A stretch of DNA of 64,000 nt from Robertmurraya korlensis NBRC 107688 (GTDB lineage: Bacteria > Bacillota > Bacilli > Bacillales > Cytobacillaceae): positions 806,001-870,000 of the forward strand of contig NZ_BCVH01000001.1 of assembly GCF_001591645.1 (NCBI RefSeq), read 5' to 3'. This document shows positions 42,538 through 51,417 of this stretch, in pieces. The notes under the pieces were generated by a model that saw nothing but the letters and a program-made list of their open reading frames with translations, was not told the DNA's origin and did no database searches. Made by a program: the position numbers and the translations under genes. Each line of letters starts with the position of its first letter. Positions within the stretch are counted from its first letter, which is position 1.

Positions 42538-44457
42538 CTATTTTGTTACCGAATCTAATTTACTGAGGGTTGTCGGCCCTGCGATCCCATCGGCTTTTAA
42601 TTTATATTTCTTTTGAAACACAATTACGGCATTTCTCGTTGCTGCATCATACGTGCCATGTGCATTCCCCCTATACACACCATTTTTCTTAAGCTTACTC
42701 TGCATATCTTTAACAGCCGTACCTTTTGAGCCAGTGCGGAGGGTAGGGTATTTTTTTACAGAGACAACGGCAGGTTTTGATGTAGTAGCTGCTTTGGTTG
42801 GTGCAATGACCGCATCTAGCTTTGACAAAGTAGCAGGTCCTGCAATCCCATCCGCTTTTAGCTTATATTTTTTTTGGAAGGCAATGACCGCATTACGAGT
42901 ACTTGTATCGTATTTACCGTGTACACTTCCTTTATAGATACCTACTTTCTTAAGCTTATTTTGCATGTCTGTAACGGCAGCACCACTTGACCCTACACGA
43001 AGGGTTGGATATTTCTTGGCTGGAGCTGCAACGGCCGGTGCGGGTGCCCGTGGAGGAGTAATCGCCGGTTTGGGCGATGGAACAGGTACTGGAGCAGGCA
43101 AGGGCCCTAGGGCAGAGACCGCACCTGGTGTATTGGCAGCTGGTTCGCTTGGTACAGGTTGTTGAGTGGACGTTTGTAAGCTTTTTACTTTCAAAGCTTG
43201 TCCAATAAAAATGGCATCTGTTGTTAGATTGTTCCATGCTTTCAGCTCATCAACGCTCATTTTATAACTAGCTGCGATTTTCCAAAGGGTGTCTCCAGAT
43301 TGCACGATATGTGTAATTGCAGTGGAAGGAGCCGTACTTCCTGCTTGCTCCTTTGGTTGAGTATCGCTTACAGGAGAAACTTCGACTTGTCCATCATGTG
43401 ATAACCATGTCCGATACGACTGCCAGATAGAAGAGCTTTCTTGACCTAAGCTCCAGCTCCCTGATCCTTTTAGATTGTATTTATGGATTAGCTGTAATTT
43501 CGCTTTAATTGACTCATGATTTTCATACCAAATATGATATGTACCTGCCGTAAGTGTAGTACCTGCAATACTGATAGTTGGGTCTCCTGGTTTTATCGAA
43601 ATTGTTGCTTTAGGAGACTGTGATGTCTCGTCATAGGAAACTGTACCGCCATATTTAGCGAGCATTTCATCGACACGGTGATTAGAAATACCGGCTCCGC
43701 CTGTTGCTTGACCTTCTTTCCAGTATCGTCCATAGAATGGAATACCGAGAACGATTTTGTCGGCAGCCACTCCTTGATTCAAAGAATATTGAATCGAGCG
43801 CTCCACCCATCCGTAACTCGCGACAGGTCCTTGTGGGCCACCCGAATAACTCTCATCATAGGCCATAATCATTAAATAGTTGGCATATTTCGCTAGTTCT
43901 TTGTAGTCGTAGGAGCCATGCCAACCCTTTGTCCATCCGTTCGGGTTAGCGGCAACTGCTACTGAAACCTCCTTGTTTGAAGGAAGTTTTTCACGTAACA
44001 AGCGAACCAAGTCTGTATAGGCGTCACGATCTAGATCGGTCACATTCTCAATATCTACCTGAATTCCATCTAGGTTATTTGTCACAATAAACTCGGCGAG
44101 TTGAGAAGATAGTTTTTCTCGATTGGCAAGAGCCTGCCGACCAAGCGTCCGGTCCCAATGATTACTAAGAAAGGGGACAACCTTTATCCCACGAGCGTGC
44201 ATCTGAGTAACAAAAGCCTCATCAAATTGAGAAGTAATCTTAAGTGACCCATCAGCATTCAAATCAAAATAGCTTGGGGAAACGAGGCTTAAGTTTCCTT
44301 GTGTTTTGTCGACTTGAGAGATGTAAGAGCTCGTATTCCCAAAATACAAATAGCTCATATTAAAGGTTACTTCGTGTGCAGAAGTTCGTAGAGAAGGGAA
44401 GTTGGCAAGAATCTGACCGTCTTGTTGCTGTAATTCAATTCGAGAAAATTCATACAT
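42538..44457 (-). CDS. GH18 N-acetylglucosaminidase with LysM and two PG-binding domains
   Basis: The protein has about 640 residues: a GH18 barrel (1-355), one LysM (about 380-425, THIVQSGDTLWKIAASY), a Pro-rich linker and two peptidoglycan_binding_1 domains (KYPTLR...GPATLSKL and a near copy). The GH18 catalytic strand reads DGIQVDIE: the final Asp and catalytic Glu are kept, but the central Asp of DxxDxDxE is Gln. No signal peptide is seen, as in spore enzymes such as SleL/YaaH. The frame opens at a GTG at 44472; I prefer the ATG at 44457, 11 bases after AAGGTGG. Confidence 0.88.
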   Translation of the reverse strand: MYEFSRIELQQQDGQILANFPSLRTSAHEVTFNMSYLYFGNTSSYISQVDKTQGNLSLVSPSYFDLNADGSLKITSQFDEAFVTQMHARGIKVVPFLSNHWDRTLGRQALANREKLSSQLAEFIVTNNLDGIQVDIENVTDLDRDAYTDLVRLLREKLPSNKEVSVAVAANPNGWTKGWHGSYDYKELAKYANYLMIMAYDESYSGGPQGPVASYGWVERSIQYSLNQGVAADKIVLGIPFYGRYWKEGQATGGAGISNHRVDEMLAKYGGTVSYDETSQSPKATISIKPGDPTISIAGTTLTAGTYHIWYENHESIKAKLQLIHKYNLKGSGSWSLGQESSSIWQSYRTWLSHDGQVEVSPVSDTQPKEQAGSTAPSTAITHIVQSGDTLWKIAASYKMSVDELKAWNNLTTDAIFIGQALKVKSLQTSTQQPVPSEPAANTPGAVSALGPLPAPVPVPSPKPAITPPRAPAPAVAAPAKKYPTLRVGSSGAAVTDMQNKLKKVGIYKGSVHGKYDTSTRNAVIAFQKKYKLKADGIAGPATLSKLDAVIAPTKAATTSKPAVVSVKKYPTLRTGSKGTAVKDMQSKLKKNGVYRGNAHGTYDAATRNAVIVFQKKYKLKADGIAGPTTLSKLDSVTK

Positions 44458-44523
44458 ATTCTTGATCACCACCTTATGTTAGTATGTTCTATCGGCAAGT
44501 GAATCATCATATAAATTAGCCCA

Positions 44524-44554
44524 TTGACACAACTAACGAACGTTAGTTAAAATG
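44524..44554 (+). promoter_or_regulatory. Promoter with palindromic operator in the spacer
   Basis: TTGACA (44524-44529) and TAAAAT form a SigA promoter spaced 18 bases. The spacer holds AACTAACGAACGTTAGTT (44531-44548), eight-base perfect arms around AA. A repressor bound here would block RNA polymerase. Confidence 0.7.
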
Positions 44555-44587
44555 AACTTTATAAGCAATATATAAGGAGGAGAAAGC

Positions 44588-45217
44588 ATGATTAAGTACG
44601 TAGTATTTGATTTTGATGGAACATTAGTAGATTCAAAATATGCTTTTCAAACCGCCTGGAACATATTGGCAGATAAATACGGGTTTGGAAGGATAGAAAC
44701 GAATCAAATTCATTCGCTTAAAAACATGACGTTTAAAGAAAGAAGCAAACTATTACATTTTCCACTTTATAAAATACCGATGGTGGTTCCTGAGCTCACA
44801 CGCCTGTATCGGGAATCGATGAAAAACGTTCATTTTTTTGATGGGATGAAAAATACGCTCCTCCGTTTATCGGAAGAAGGATTTCAGATAGCTATTATTT
44901 CATCAAATTCTGAAGATAATATCAGGGCTTTCCTTAAGGAAAACGATCTAGCCAGAATCGTGACAGAAGTCATGTGTTCTAGTCGAATTTTTGGTAAAGA
45001 CAAGGTGATATCAAGATTTTTAAACAATCACAAGCTGCAAGCTTCTGAGATGGTGTATGTGGGCGATGAAAGTCGGGATATCATTGCCTGTAAGAGAATT
45101 GGAGTTAAAGTGATTTGGGTTGGATGGGGGTTTGATGCAGAAGAAATCGTTACCTTACACAAGCCAGACTATTTGGTTTATTCACCACATGAGCTGGAAA
45201 ATTTACTTTTAAACTAA
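44588..45217 (+). CDS. HAD-family hydrolase (phosphoglycolate phosphatase-like)
   Basis: The 209-residue HAD subclass IA enzyme has motif I DFDGTLVDS, motif II ISSNSED, a Lys in FGKDKVI and motif III YVGDESRD. The substrate is unknown. Binding site AAGGAGGAGAAAG. A promoter with an embedded palindrome controls it, so it is probably repressed by a TetR-like or similar dimeric regulator. The EF-G-binding gene follows 75 bases later. Confidence 0.88.
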   Translation: MIKYVVFDFDGTLVDSKYAFQTAWNILADKYGFGRIETNQIHSLKNMTFKERSKLLHFPLYKIPMVVPELTRLYRESMKNVHFFDGMKNTLLRLSEEGFQIAIISSNSEDNIRAFLKENDLARIVTEVMCSSRIFGKDKVISRFLNNHKLQASEMVYVGDESRDIIACKRIGVKVIWVGWGFDAEEIVTLHKPDYLVYSPHELENLLLN

Positions 45218-45292
45218 GAGGAATCATTCCAAACATAATTACTAACAAGCGTGTGTGATCCCACTTGTACTTATAACGATAGGAGAATAGAA

Positions 45293-45928
45293 ATGGAAGC
45301 TATTACAAATGAACAATATAATTTTTTACAGTCACGGACCCAAAAACTAATAAACGCGTATTCAACTGTAAACGATCAGTCAGTGCTACATGCCTTAAAA
45401 CAATTAATAGAGGAGGAAGTCAAAGAGCTTGTTTCAGTAATGAGTTTAGAAACACAACAGCTATTTCTAACCATAACTAGTGTACAGGACAAAATAACCG
45501 CTGATCAATATTTATCAAAGGTAAAACCGTATGTTCGTCCATTTATTGACGTGAGCGAAGATCAACTCAAAAAATTATTTTCAAAAGTAAAAAAATTCAA
45601 AGGCCCTGCACTTAATCAAATTCCTTTGCGAGAAATTTCTTATTTAAGCTGGGAGGATCAAGGAACAAACAAAAGATATATTGTGGCGCCTTACGAGAAT
45701 CGTATAATTGGCTTACAAGGATCCTTTTCAACGAAGCATCAAAAGAATATTTGCTCGATTTGTAATAAATATGAATCTGTTGGATTGTTTTCAGTCGAGT
45801 CAAAGGGGAAAGTTCAAGGGACCTATACCATTAGGGGAAACTATATCTGTTCGGATTATTTAACATGCAACAGAAATCTAACCTCTCTTCAGAAGCTTCA
45901 TGATTTTTTACTACCACTTTTATCCTAA
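45293..45928 (+). CDS. FusB/FusC-family EF-G-binding protein
   Basis: The 211-residue protein matches the FusB fold: an N-terminal helical bundle and a C-terminal four-Cys zinc domain (CSICNKYESVG... and CSDYLTCNRNL). Members bind elongation factor G and free it from fusidic-acid-stalled ribosomes, giving low-level resistance. The start at 45293 follows ATAGGAG; the earlier in-frame ATG at 45251 has no site. Chromosomal homologues in bacilli are common, and signs of transfer are not seen. Confidence 0.85.
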   Translation: MEAITNEQYNFLQSRTQKLINAYSTVNDQSVLHALKQLIEEEVKELVSVMSLETQQLFLTITSVQDKITADQYLSKVKPYVRPFIDVSEDQLKKLFSKVKKFKGPALNQIPLREISYLSWEDQGTNKRYIVAPYENRIIGLQGSFSTKHQKNICSICNKYESVGLFSVESKGKVQGTYTIRGNYICSDYLTCNRNLTSLQKLHDFLLPLLS

Positions 45929-45989
45929 TATTTTGCTGAGCGAAAAATGTTAGTTACAATGACGAGAGAATAAACTAGGAGAGAAACAA

Positions 45990-46604
45990 ATGAATGAAAC
46001 TAAATCTACAAAGGAAAAGATTTTAGATGTTGCAACTGAGCTTTTTTCACAAAAAGGCTTTAGTGGTGTGTCAATTAGGGAAATTACAAAGGAAGTAGGA
46101 ATTAAAGAAAGTTCACTATATAACCATTTTAAAAACAAAGATGAAATATTAGAAACCATTTTATCCAACTTTCGAGTAGAATTTGCAAAGATTATTCCCA
46201 CTAAGGATCAATTAGACGCTATTTTGGCTTCATCTACACTAGAAGGTTTTTTTATTAGAGGATTTGAACGATTCCAGGAGCATCTTAGCAGGGAAAAAAA
46301 TGAGAGATGCTGGAGGATTCTTTCTAATGAGCAATATCGTTTGCCTGCTGCCAGAGAAATTTATTTACATGATGTCATAGGCCTTTCTCTTCAATTTTTA
46401 GAAACTGTCTTTGCAAAATTAATCGTGCTTGGAAAACTTAAGGATACGTACAAACCCGCTGTTCTTGCTTCAGAATATCAATATACGATGTTTGCTATGT
46501 TAACCGAATATCATTTGCTTCGTTTTGATGGAAAGGACACAACTGAAATCGAACAGAAAATGAAAAATCATGTGCGGTTTTTTCTAGATACAATAAAGAT
46601 ATAA
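45990..46604 (+). CDS. TetR/AcrR family transcriptional regulator
   Basis: The 204-residue regulator has an N-terminal helix-turn-helix (KILDVATELFSQKGFSGVSIREITKEVGIKESSLYNHFKNKDEI) and a ligand-binding C-terminal domain. AGGAGAG precedes the ATG. A half-palindrome ATGTTAGTTACA lies about 40 bases upstream and resembles one arm of the palindrome at 44531, so it may control that promoter and its own. It is followed 23 bases later by a GNAT gene. Confidence 0.9.
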   Translation: MNETKSTKEKILDVATELFSQKGFSGVSIREITKEVGIKESSLYNHFKNKDEILETILSNFRVEFAKIIPTKDQLDAILASSTLEGFFIRGFERFQEHLSREKNERCWRILSNEQYRLPAAREIYLHDVIGLSLQFLETVFAKLIVLGKLKDTYKPAVLASEYQYTMFAMLTEYHLLRFDGKDTTEIEQKMKNHVRFFLDTIKI

Positions 46605-46627
46605 GAAGTCTCGGGGGAGTGAAAAAG

Positions 46628-47140
46628 TTGATTATTCGTAGAGCCTTACCTAGAGATGCAAGGGGGATTGCTAAGGTTCATGTGGATAGCTGGCGAACGA
46701 CTTATAAGTCTATTTTTTCTGAAAATTATTTACAGTCAATAACATATGAAAGTCGGGAAGAATTATGGACTCGTGCCATCCCCAATGGGTATGTATTTGT
46801 TGCTGAAAATGAGCAGGGAGAAATCATTGGATTTTCTTCAGGGGGAAAAGAGAGAACTGGCAACTATCCAAAGTATAACGGTGAACTATATGCCATCTAC
46901 ATCCTACAGAATGACCAAGGCAAAGGGATTGGTCGACAACTAGTCAATTCTCTAATTGAAGAGTTAAAAAGTGATGGAATCCATTCCATGATTGTGTTGG
47001 TTCTGGAGGAGAATCCGTCAAAGCATTTTTATGAAACTCTTGGTGCATTTGAAATCGATCGACTGGAGGATACAGTGGCTGGGAAAGAAGTCATAGAGCT
47101 AGTCTATGGCTGGAAAGATTTTTCGCAATTTTATAATTAG
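46628..47140 (+). CDS. GNAT family N-acetyltransferase
   Basis: The 170-residue acyl-CoA-dependent acetyltransferase has the acetyl-CoA loop LQNDQGKGIGRQL and the C-terminal strand segment VLEENPSKHFYETLGA. The target is unknown. The TTG at 46628 has GGGGGAG eight bases upstream and is preferred over the GTG at 46619. It is probably co-transcribed with the TetR gene. Confidence 0.87.
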   Translation: MIIRRALPRDARGIAKVHVDSWRTTYKSIFSENYLQSITYESREELWTRAIPNGYVFVAENEQGEIIGFSSGGKERTGNYPKYNGELYAIYILQNDQGKGIGRQLVNSLIEELKSDGIHSMIVLVLEENPSKHFYETLGAFEIDRLEDTVAGKEVIELVYGWKDFSQFYN

Positions 47141-47141
47141 C

Positions 47142-47181
47142 AAAAGGATGTGGATGGTGTAACCATACCCGTCCTTTTTTG
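47142..47181 (+). terminator. Intrinsic terminator
   Basis: AAAAGGA and TCCTTTT arms with inner GG/CC and GGT/ACC pairs are followed by T. Confidence 0.8.
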
Positions 47182-47262
47182 TATTTACATATTAAAAATT
47201 GTAATTCTAGTTAGTTCGGTTGAAAATAGATTTATGCGATTCTCGTAGAGGAGAGAGATTGA

Positions 47263-48747
47263 ATGAAACCATCTGTTTGTATCATTGGAGCAGGAATTGG
47301 CGGGTTAACCGCCGGTGCATTTTTGGCCAAAGATGGCTTTGATGTAACGATTTTAGAAAAAGCAACAACCGTTGGAGGTTCAGCAGGTTTTTATTATAGA
47401 AACAATAGACGGTTTCCTACAGGAGCAACCATTGCATTTGGGCTGGAAGAAGGCGGTGTACTTAAAAATTTGTTGGCTAAGCTAGGAATGAACCCACCCT
47501 TTATGGAGCTACTCCATCCAATGGATGTGATTTTACCAGATCGTGAGGTGTCGATTTACAAAGATAAAAGTGAATGGGAAAAAGAATTACAATTGAGCTT
47601 CTCAGAAAGGAAGGAGGATGTCCTATTATTTTGGGAAAAGCTTGAACAAATCGGGGAGGACGTCTTATCAGTCACAAAAAGTGAAGTTTCCCTTCCTATA
47701 CAGCGAATCTATGATTTAGGAACATTGCCATCCTTTGCCGTAAAAAATCCTCTCTCATTAGCGAGACTAGCTAAGTATACGACATGGACTGTTGAGAAGC
47801 TGTTAAATGCTTACAAACTCGATACCTATATGCCTTTAAGACAATTTCTTAATGCCCAGTTGGTTGATGCAGTTCAAACCGATGTGTCTAAAGCAGCTTT
47901 ATTACCTTCGAGTGTAGCTTTATCCATTTATCGTAAAGGAAGCTTTGTATTTGAAAATGGAATGGGTCAGCTATGCGAATTGCTTGAGGAGGAAATTAGA
48001 AAAAAAGGTGGTCGTGTATACCTTTCTTCTCCCTTGAAAGACGTAGCATATGATGCAACTAGTAAGCAATGGAAAGTGGAAAGCAGAAAGTGTAACAGCA
48101 CATTCTCAACCATCATCAATAATTCCGGAGTTTCCTTTGGAGATAAGACATCATATGAGGCAGATGACTTTTCGTGGGGTGCTTTTCGAATAGATGGGAC
48201 TGTGAAGGTAGACATTTTGGATCAATTACTTGGCAAAACACTGCCGTTCGCCTATCAAATCGTTTCCGATAATCCACACGTAAATAAATATTGTCATAAT
48301 CCTATCTATGTCACCTTTCACCAATCCAAAAATAGTGCAGGGGAGAATGTATTGGACGAAGTAATGATGACAATCTCTGTCCATACAGAAGAGAATAAAT
48401 GGCTTCAGCTTTCAAAGGAATCCTACAACGAAAACAAAGTTCTTTTAATGGAACTATTATTGGAAGAAGTAGAAAAGAACTTTCGATTAAAGGAACACCT
48501 CCTATTCGCTGAAGCTGGAACCCCTGTTACCTATAAAAAGTTTATGGGCAAATCAAAGGTGGGGGGATTTCCTTTAACTATAACAAATGCTGTGCTCAAA
48601 CCAAGAAGTTTCCGTACAAATCTTCCAAATTGGTATATCGTCGGGGAGCATACATTTCCAGGTCCAGGTACATTATCCTCCGCCTTAAGCGGCTATTATG
48701 TATCGAGGGCAATTACAAAAGAATACTTTAAAAAAAGTGAACATTAG
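47263..48747 (+). CDS. FAD-dependent oxidoreductase, CrtI/phytoene desaturase-like
   Basis: The 494-residue protein has the dinucleotide motif IIGAGIGGLTAGAFLAKDG, the second segment EKATTVGGSAG and the C-terminal FAD motif VGEHTFPGPGTLSSALSGYY of the carotenoid desaturase/isomerase family. No other carotenoid genes are near, so a carotenoid substrate is uncertain. AGGAGAGAG precedes the ATG. It is a single gene between two hairpins. Confidence 0.86.
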   Translation: MKPSVCIIGAGIGGLTAGAFLAKDGFDVTILEKATTVGGSAGFYYRNNRRFPTGATIAFGLEEGGVLKNLLAKLGMNPPFMELLHPMDVILPDREVSIYKDKSEWEKELQLSFSERKEDVLLFWEKLEQIGEDVLSVTKSEVSLPIQRIYDLGTLPSFAVKNPLSLARLAKYTTWTVEKLLNAYKLDTYMPLRQFLNAQLVDAVQTDVSKAALLPSSVALSIYRKGSFVFENGMGQLCELLEEEIRKKGGRVYLSSPLKDVAYDATSKQWKVESRKCNSTFSTIINNSGVSFGDKTSYEADDFSWGAFRIDGTVKVDILDQLLGKTLPFAYQIVSDNPHVNKYCHNPIYVTFHQSKNSAGENVLDEVMMTISVHTEENKWLQLSKESYNENKVLLMELLLEEVEKNFRLKEHLLFAEAGTPVTYKKFMGKSKVGGFPLTITNAVLKPRSFRTNLPNWYIVGEHTFPGPGTLSSALSGYYVSRAITKEYFKKSEH

Positions 48748-48760
48748 GTTCGCTTTTTTC
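48731..48760 (+). terminator. Intrinsic terminator overlapping the gene end
   Basis: AAAAAAGTGAAC and GTTCGCTTTTTT pair around ATTAG and include the last codons of the CrtI-like gene. Confidence 0.82.
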
Positions 48761-48864
48761 CTTTTTGTCCAAGCAGTCATAAATACAAACTACATAGAAT
48801 AAGATGTTGAGGATAAGCTTGTTCAGGGTGTAAGATAGTACTCTTTGACAGTAGGGATGTCACG

Positions 48865-49476
48865 ATGAAAAAATTTTTAATAAAATATGGGTTTGTTATG
48901 GCAGGCGGCACCATACAGGGACTTGGAATGGGATTATTTTTGTTTCCCCATTCCATTCCATCTGGTGGTGCTGGAGGACTAGCCGTCCTATTAAATCACT
49001 TTTTACACATAAATATGGGACTGGCTCTTTGGATTGTCAATTTTTCCATGCTTGTATTGGCCATAAAATATTTAGGCAATTCAAGTGCTTTGTGGACAAT
49101 GTTCGCTATAACCGTTACATCGTTTACCGTTATTTTTATTGAAGGCGAACTTCACTCCCCGATAGGGAATGTTTGGGTTGATCTCGTAATTGGTTCCTTG
49201 TTGTTAGGGACAGGAGTAGGCCTACTCTTGAGGAATGCAGTCTCTAACGGTGGAGTAGGCGTGATTGCCTTAATTATCGCTACAAAAAGAGAGACCTTAC
49301 CCGGTAGACCTTTATTTTGGATAAATACTAGTATTTTTGTACTAACCGCATCAATCATTAGCTGGGAACTGATTATTCAAGCACTAATTAGTCAATGGAT
49401 ATCAACAAAAATGGTCGACCTTGTTTACTTTTATAATTATTATGGAGTGTATACTCTTGGTTGGAGAAAGAAATAG
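48865..49476 (+). CDS. YitT family membrane protein
   Basis: The 203-residue protein has five predicted helices and the YitT-type N-terminus (GGTIQGLGMGLFLFPHSIPSGG, GGAGGLAVLLN). It lacks the C-terminal cytoplasmic DUF2179 domain of full-length YitT proteins, which are usually about 280 residues. The transport substrate, if any, is unknown. It ends two bases from the convergent MFS gene; no terminator separates them. Confidence 0.85.
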   Translation: MKKFLIKYGFVMAGGTIQGLGMGLFLFPHSIPSGGAGGLAVLLNHFLHINMGLALWIVNFSMLVLAIKYLGNSSALWTMFAITVTSFTVIFIEGELHSPIGNVWVDLVIGSLLLGTGVGLLLRNAVSNGGVGVIALIIATKRETLPGRPLFWINTSIFVLTASIISWELIIQALISQWISTKMVDLVYFYNYYGVYTLGWRKK

Positions 49477-49478
49477 TC

Positions 49479-50717
49479 TTAGACATAATTATAACGGAAG
49501 GCAATTTTTTTATTCTTTTCATCTCCAGACTTCTCCACATGAATAAGAGTTAACGCTAAAAGCCCAACAATAAGCGCTAACACGGCTATAGAGATAAACA
49601 TTCCTGTTCGTGACCAGTCCATTAACCGGGTAAAAACAGGGGGACCAACAGCTACTCCAATAAATCGAACAGAACCGTATAAAGAAGTTACGAAGCCTCT
49701 TCGTTCTTTCCCAACAGAGCCTGTAATTAAACTATTGATACAAGGGAGGACGAGCCCCGTCCCAACACTGCTAATGACAAGTACAAGTAGAAAAGGAACG
49801 ATTTTCTCTATAAGCGTTAAAGTAATATAAGAGATAAACATAAGCATAAATCCAAGGACAGTTAATCTCTTCATTTTCACCATGTTTTTCCCTATTTTAC
49901 TCCCTGTAATATAGGCGGTGGCTCCTTGGACAAGAAGTGGAATAGCTAGGATCAGACCCTTTTTCACCCCATTTATCCCGTATTGCTGTTCCAATACATC
50001 AGATAAGTAAAACAATATCCCAAAAAGAGTAAATAGGCAGGTGGCACCCGCTAGGTAGGTGGTAAATAACCATCTTCCTTCTCTTTTAAAAACGCTAATT
50101 AACCCTCGCGCATACTTGCCAAACGGTGGGGGAGCTTGGCGATTTCTCTTTTCCTTAATAAAAATCCAGCTAAGAAGGACGGAAATAAGACAAATAGCAG
50201 GGAAGGCGTAAAAAACGGCATACCAAGCTACAATCGCCAACAACGAGCCTATAATTGGTGATAACACCTTTCCCAAGCCATTTGAAGCCTCCACAATCCC
50301 AAGAACTCTACTTTCTTCTCCACCTTTAAATAAATCCCCGGTTAAGGCCATAGCAATAGGAGCTGTCCCAGCTGCTCCGATTCCTTGGAGAGTACGACCA
50401 ATCAAAATCCACATATACGATTTTTCCAGCACGCTCGCTCCAAACCCTGCTAATAATCCACCTATACCATAAATAATAAGAGCAGGTACAATAATGATTT
50501 TTCGAGAAAAACGGTCTGATAAATACCCTAAAATAGGAATGAAAATAGCTGCAGCAATGGAAAACACGGTAATGGTTAAACTTGCTTGCAATTGGCTTAG
50601 GCCTAGCGCCGATTTCATCTGTGGTAAGATAGGAATGAGCATTGAATTTCCAAGTGTCATAATTAACGGGATGGATCCAATTGCAGTAATGAGCATTCCT
50701 TTATTCTTTGACGCCAT
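49479..50717 (-). CDS. MFS efflux transporter (DHA1 type)
   Basis: The 412-residue protein has 12 predicted helices, the loop 2-3 motif [12 protein letters not shown] and the motif C-like SPIIGSLLA. It looks like a drug or metabolite proton antiporter. The DUF3231 gene lies just upstream on the same strand (23 bases), so they may be co-transcribed. Confidence 0.86.
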   Translation of the reverse strand: MASKNKGMLITAIGSIPLIMTLGNSMLIPILPQMKSALGLSQLQASLTITVFSIAAAIFIPILGYLSDRFSRKIIIVPALIIYGIGGLLAGFGASVLEKSYMWILIGRTLQGIGAAGTAPIAMALTGDLFKGGEESRVLGIVEASNGLGKVLSPIIGSLLAIVAWYAVFYAFPAICLISVLLSWIFIKEKRNRQAPPPFGKYARGLISVFKREGRWLFTTYLAGATCLFTLFGILFYLSDVLEQQYGINGVKKGLILAIPLLVQGATAYITGSKIGKNMVKMKRLTVLGFMLMFISYITLTLIEKIVPFLLVLVISSVGTGLVLPCINSLITGSVGKERRGFVTSLYGSVRFIGVAVGPPVFTRLMDWSRTGMFISIAVLALIVGLLALTLIHVEKSGDEKNKKIAFRYNYV

Positions 50718-50740
50718 GTTTTACACACCCTTCATTGACA

Positions 50741-51241
50741 CTATTTTAAGCTCATTGGAGGCAACACCAGCCAGCCCTTTTCCTTTTGAATTTTTAATAA
50801 TTTGTCTTCGTATTCTGCCTTTTGTACATGGAATTCTCCATACATCGAAGCAATATCCTCTCGAGTGGCAATTCCCATCACATAACTGCAAAGGATCTTG
50901 CCAGCTGCCAGTTCCTTACGTAGAAAAGATGCAATTTCTGGGTCATTAAACCTTGCACCTGCAGGGATATCTTCTACATGAACATCTGGTCGGTCAGGTG
51001 GAGCGGGTGGAAGGCGAATACCGCTTGTTTTTAAAATCGCTTCCGCTTGTTGTTCTTCCTGCTGAATACAATTTTCCATAAGGTCCTCTATAAAAACCTT
51101 TAAATCATGATCTCCACAATGATTATTTAATATTTGAAGTGTCACTAAGCTTTCTTTTGTAGCTAATAAATGTGACCATAAGTTAAAAACCTCACCCGAA
51201 TGCAATGGCTCATCTTGTGGTTTTCCGCTTAAAATACCCAT
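50741..51241 (-). CDS. DUF3231 family protein, single domain
   Basis: The 166-residue, largely helical protein fits one DUF3231 unit (LSGKPQDEPLHSGEVFNLWSHLLATKES). The family is found mainly in spore-forming Bacillales; the function is not established. A second DUF3231 protein with two domains is encoded at 54641-55654. It is probably the first gene of a two-gene unit with the MFS exporter. Confidence 0.82.
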   Translation of the reverse strand: MGILSGKPQDEPLHSGEVFNLWSHLLATKESLVTLQILNNHCGDHDLKVFIEDLMENCIQQEEQQAEAILKTSGIRLPPAPPDRPDVHVEDIPAGARFNDPEIASFLRKELAAGKILCSYVMGIATREDIASMYGEFHVQKAEYEDKLLKIQKEKGWLVLPPMSLK

Positions 51242-51359
51242 TTGGCCTAATCCTCCTTAACCATTCAATAAACAGCACGATTCTAGATTCTAGTTTGTCA
51301 CCATATTGACTTTCTATGTTCCTTTTTTTCTACATACGGACAGGAACCTACTTTTTTTC

Positions 51360-51375
51360 TCTAACATACGTTAGA
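51360..51375. promoter_or_regulatory. Palindrome upstream of sulfonate ABC operon
   Basis: TCTAACATACGTTAGA has six-base inverted arms (TCTAAC / GTTAGA) around ATAC. It shares the CTAAC...GTTAG arms with the palindrome at 44531 and lies about 45 bases before the binding-protein gene, as a repressor site would. Confidence 0.5.
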
Positions 51376-51417
51376 ACAGTTAGGTTTAGACAAATTGGGG
51401 TTAGAGGAGTAGGAAAT

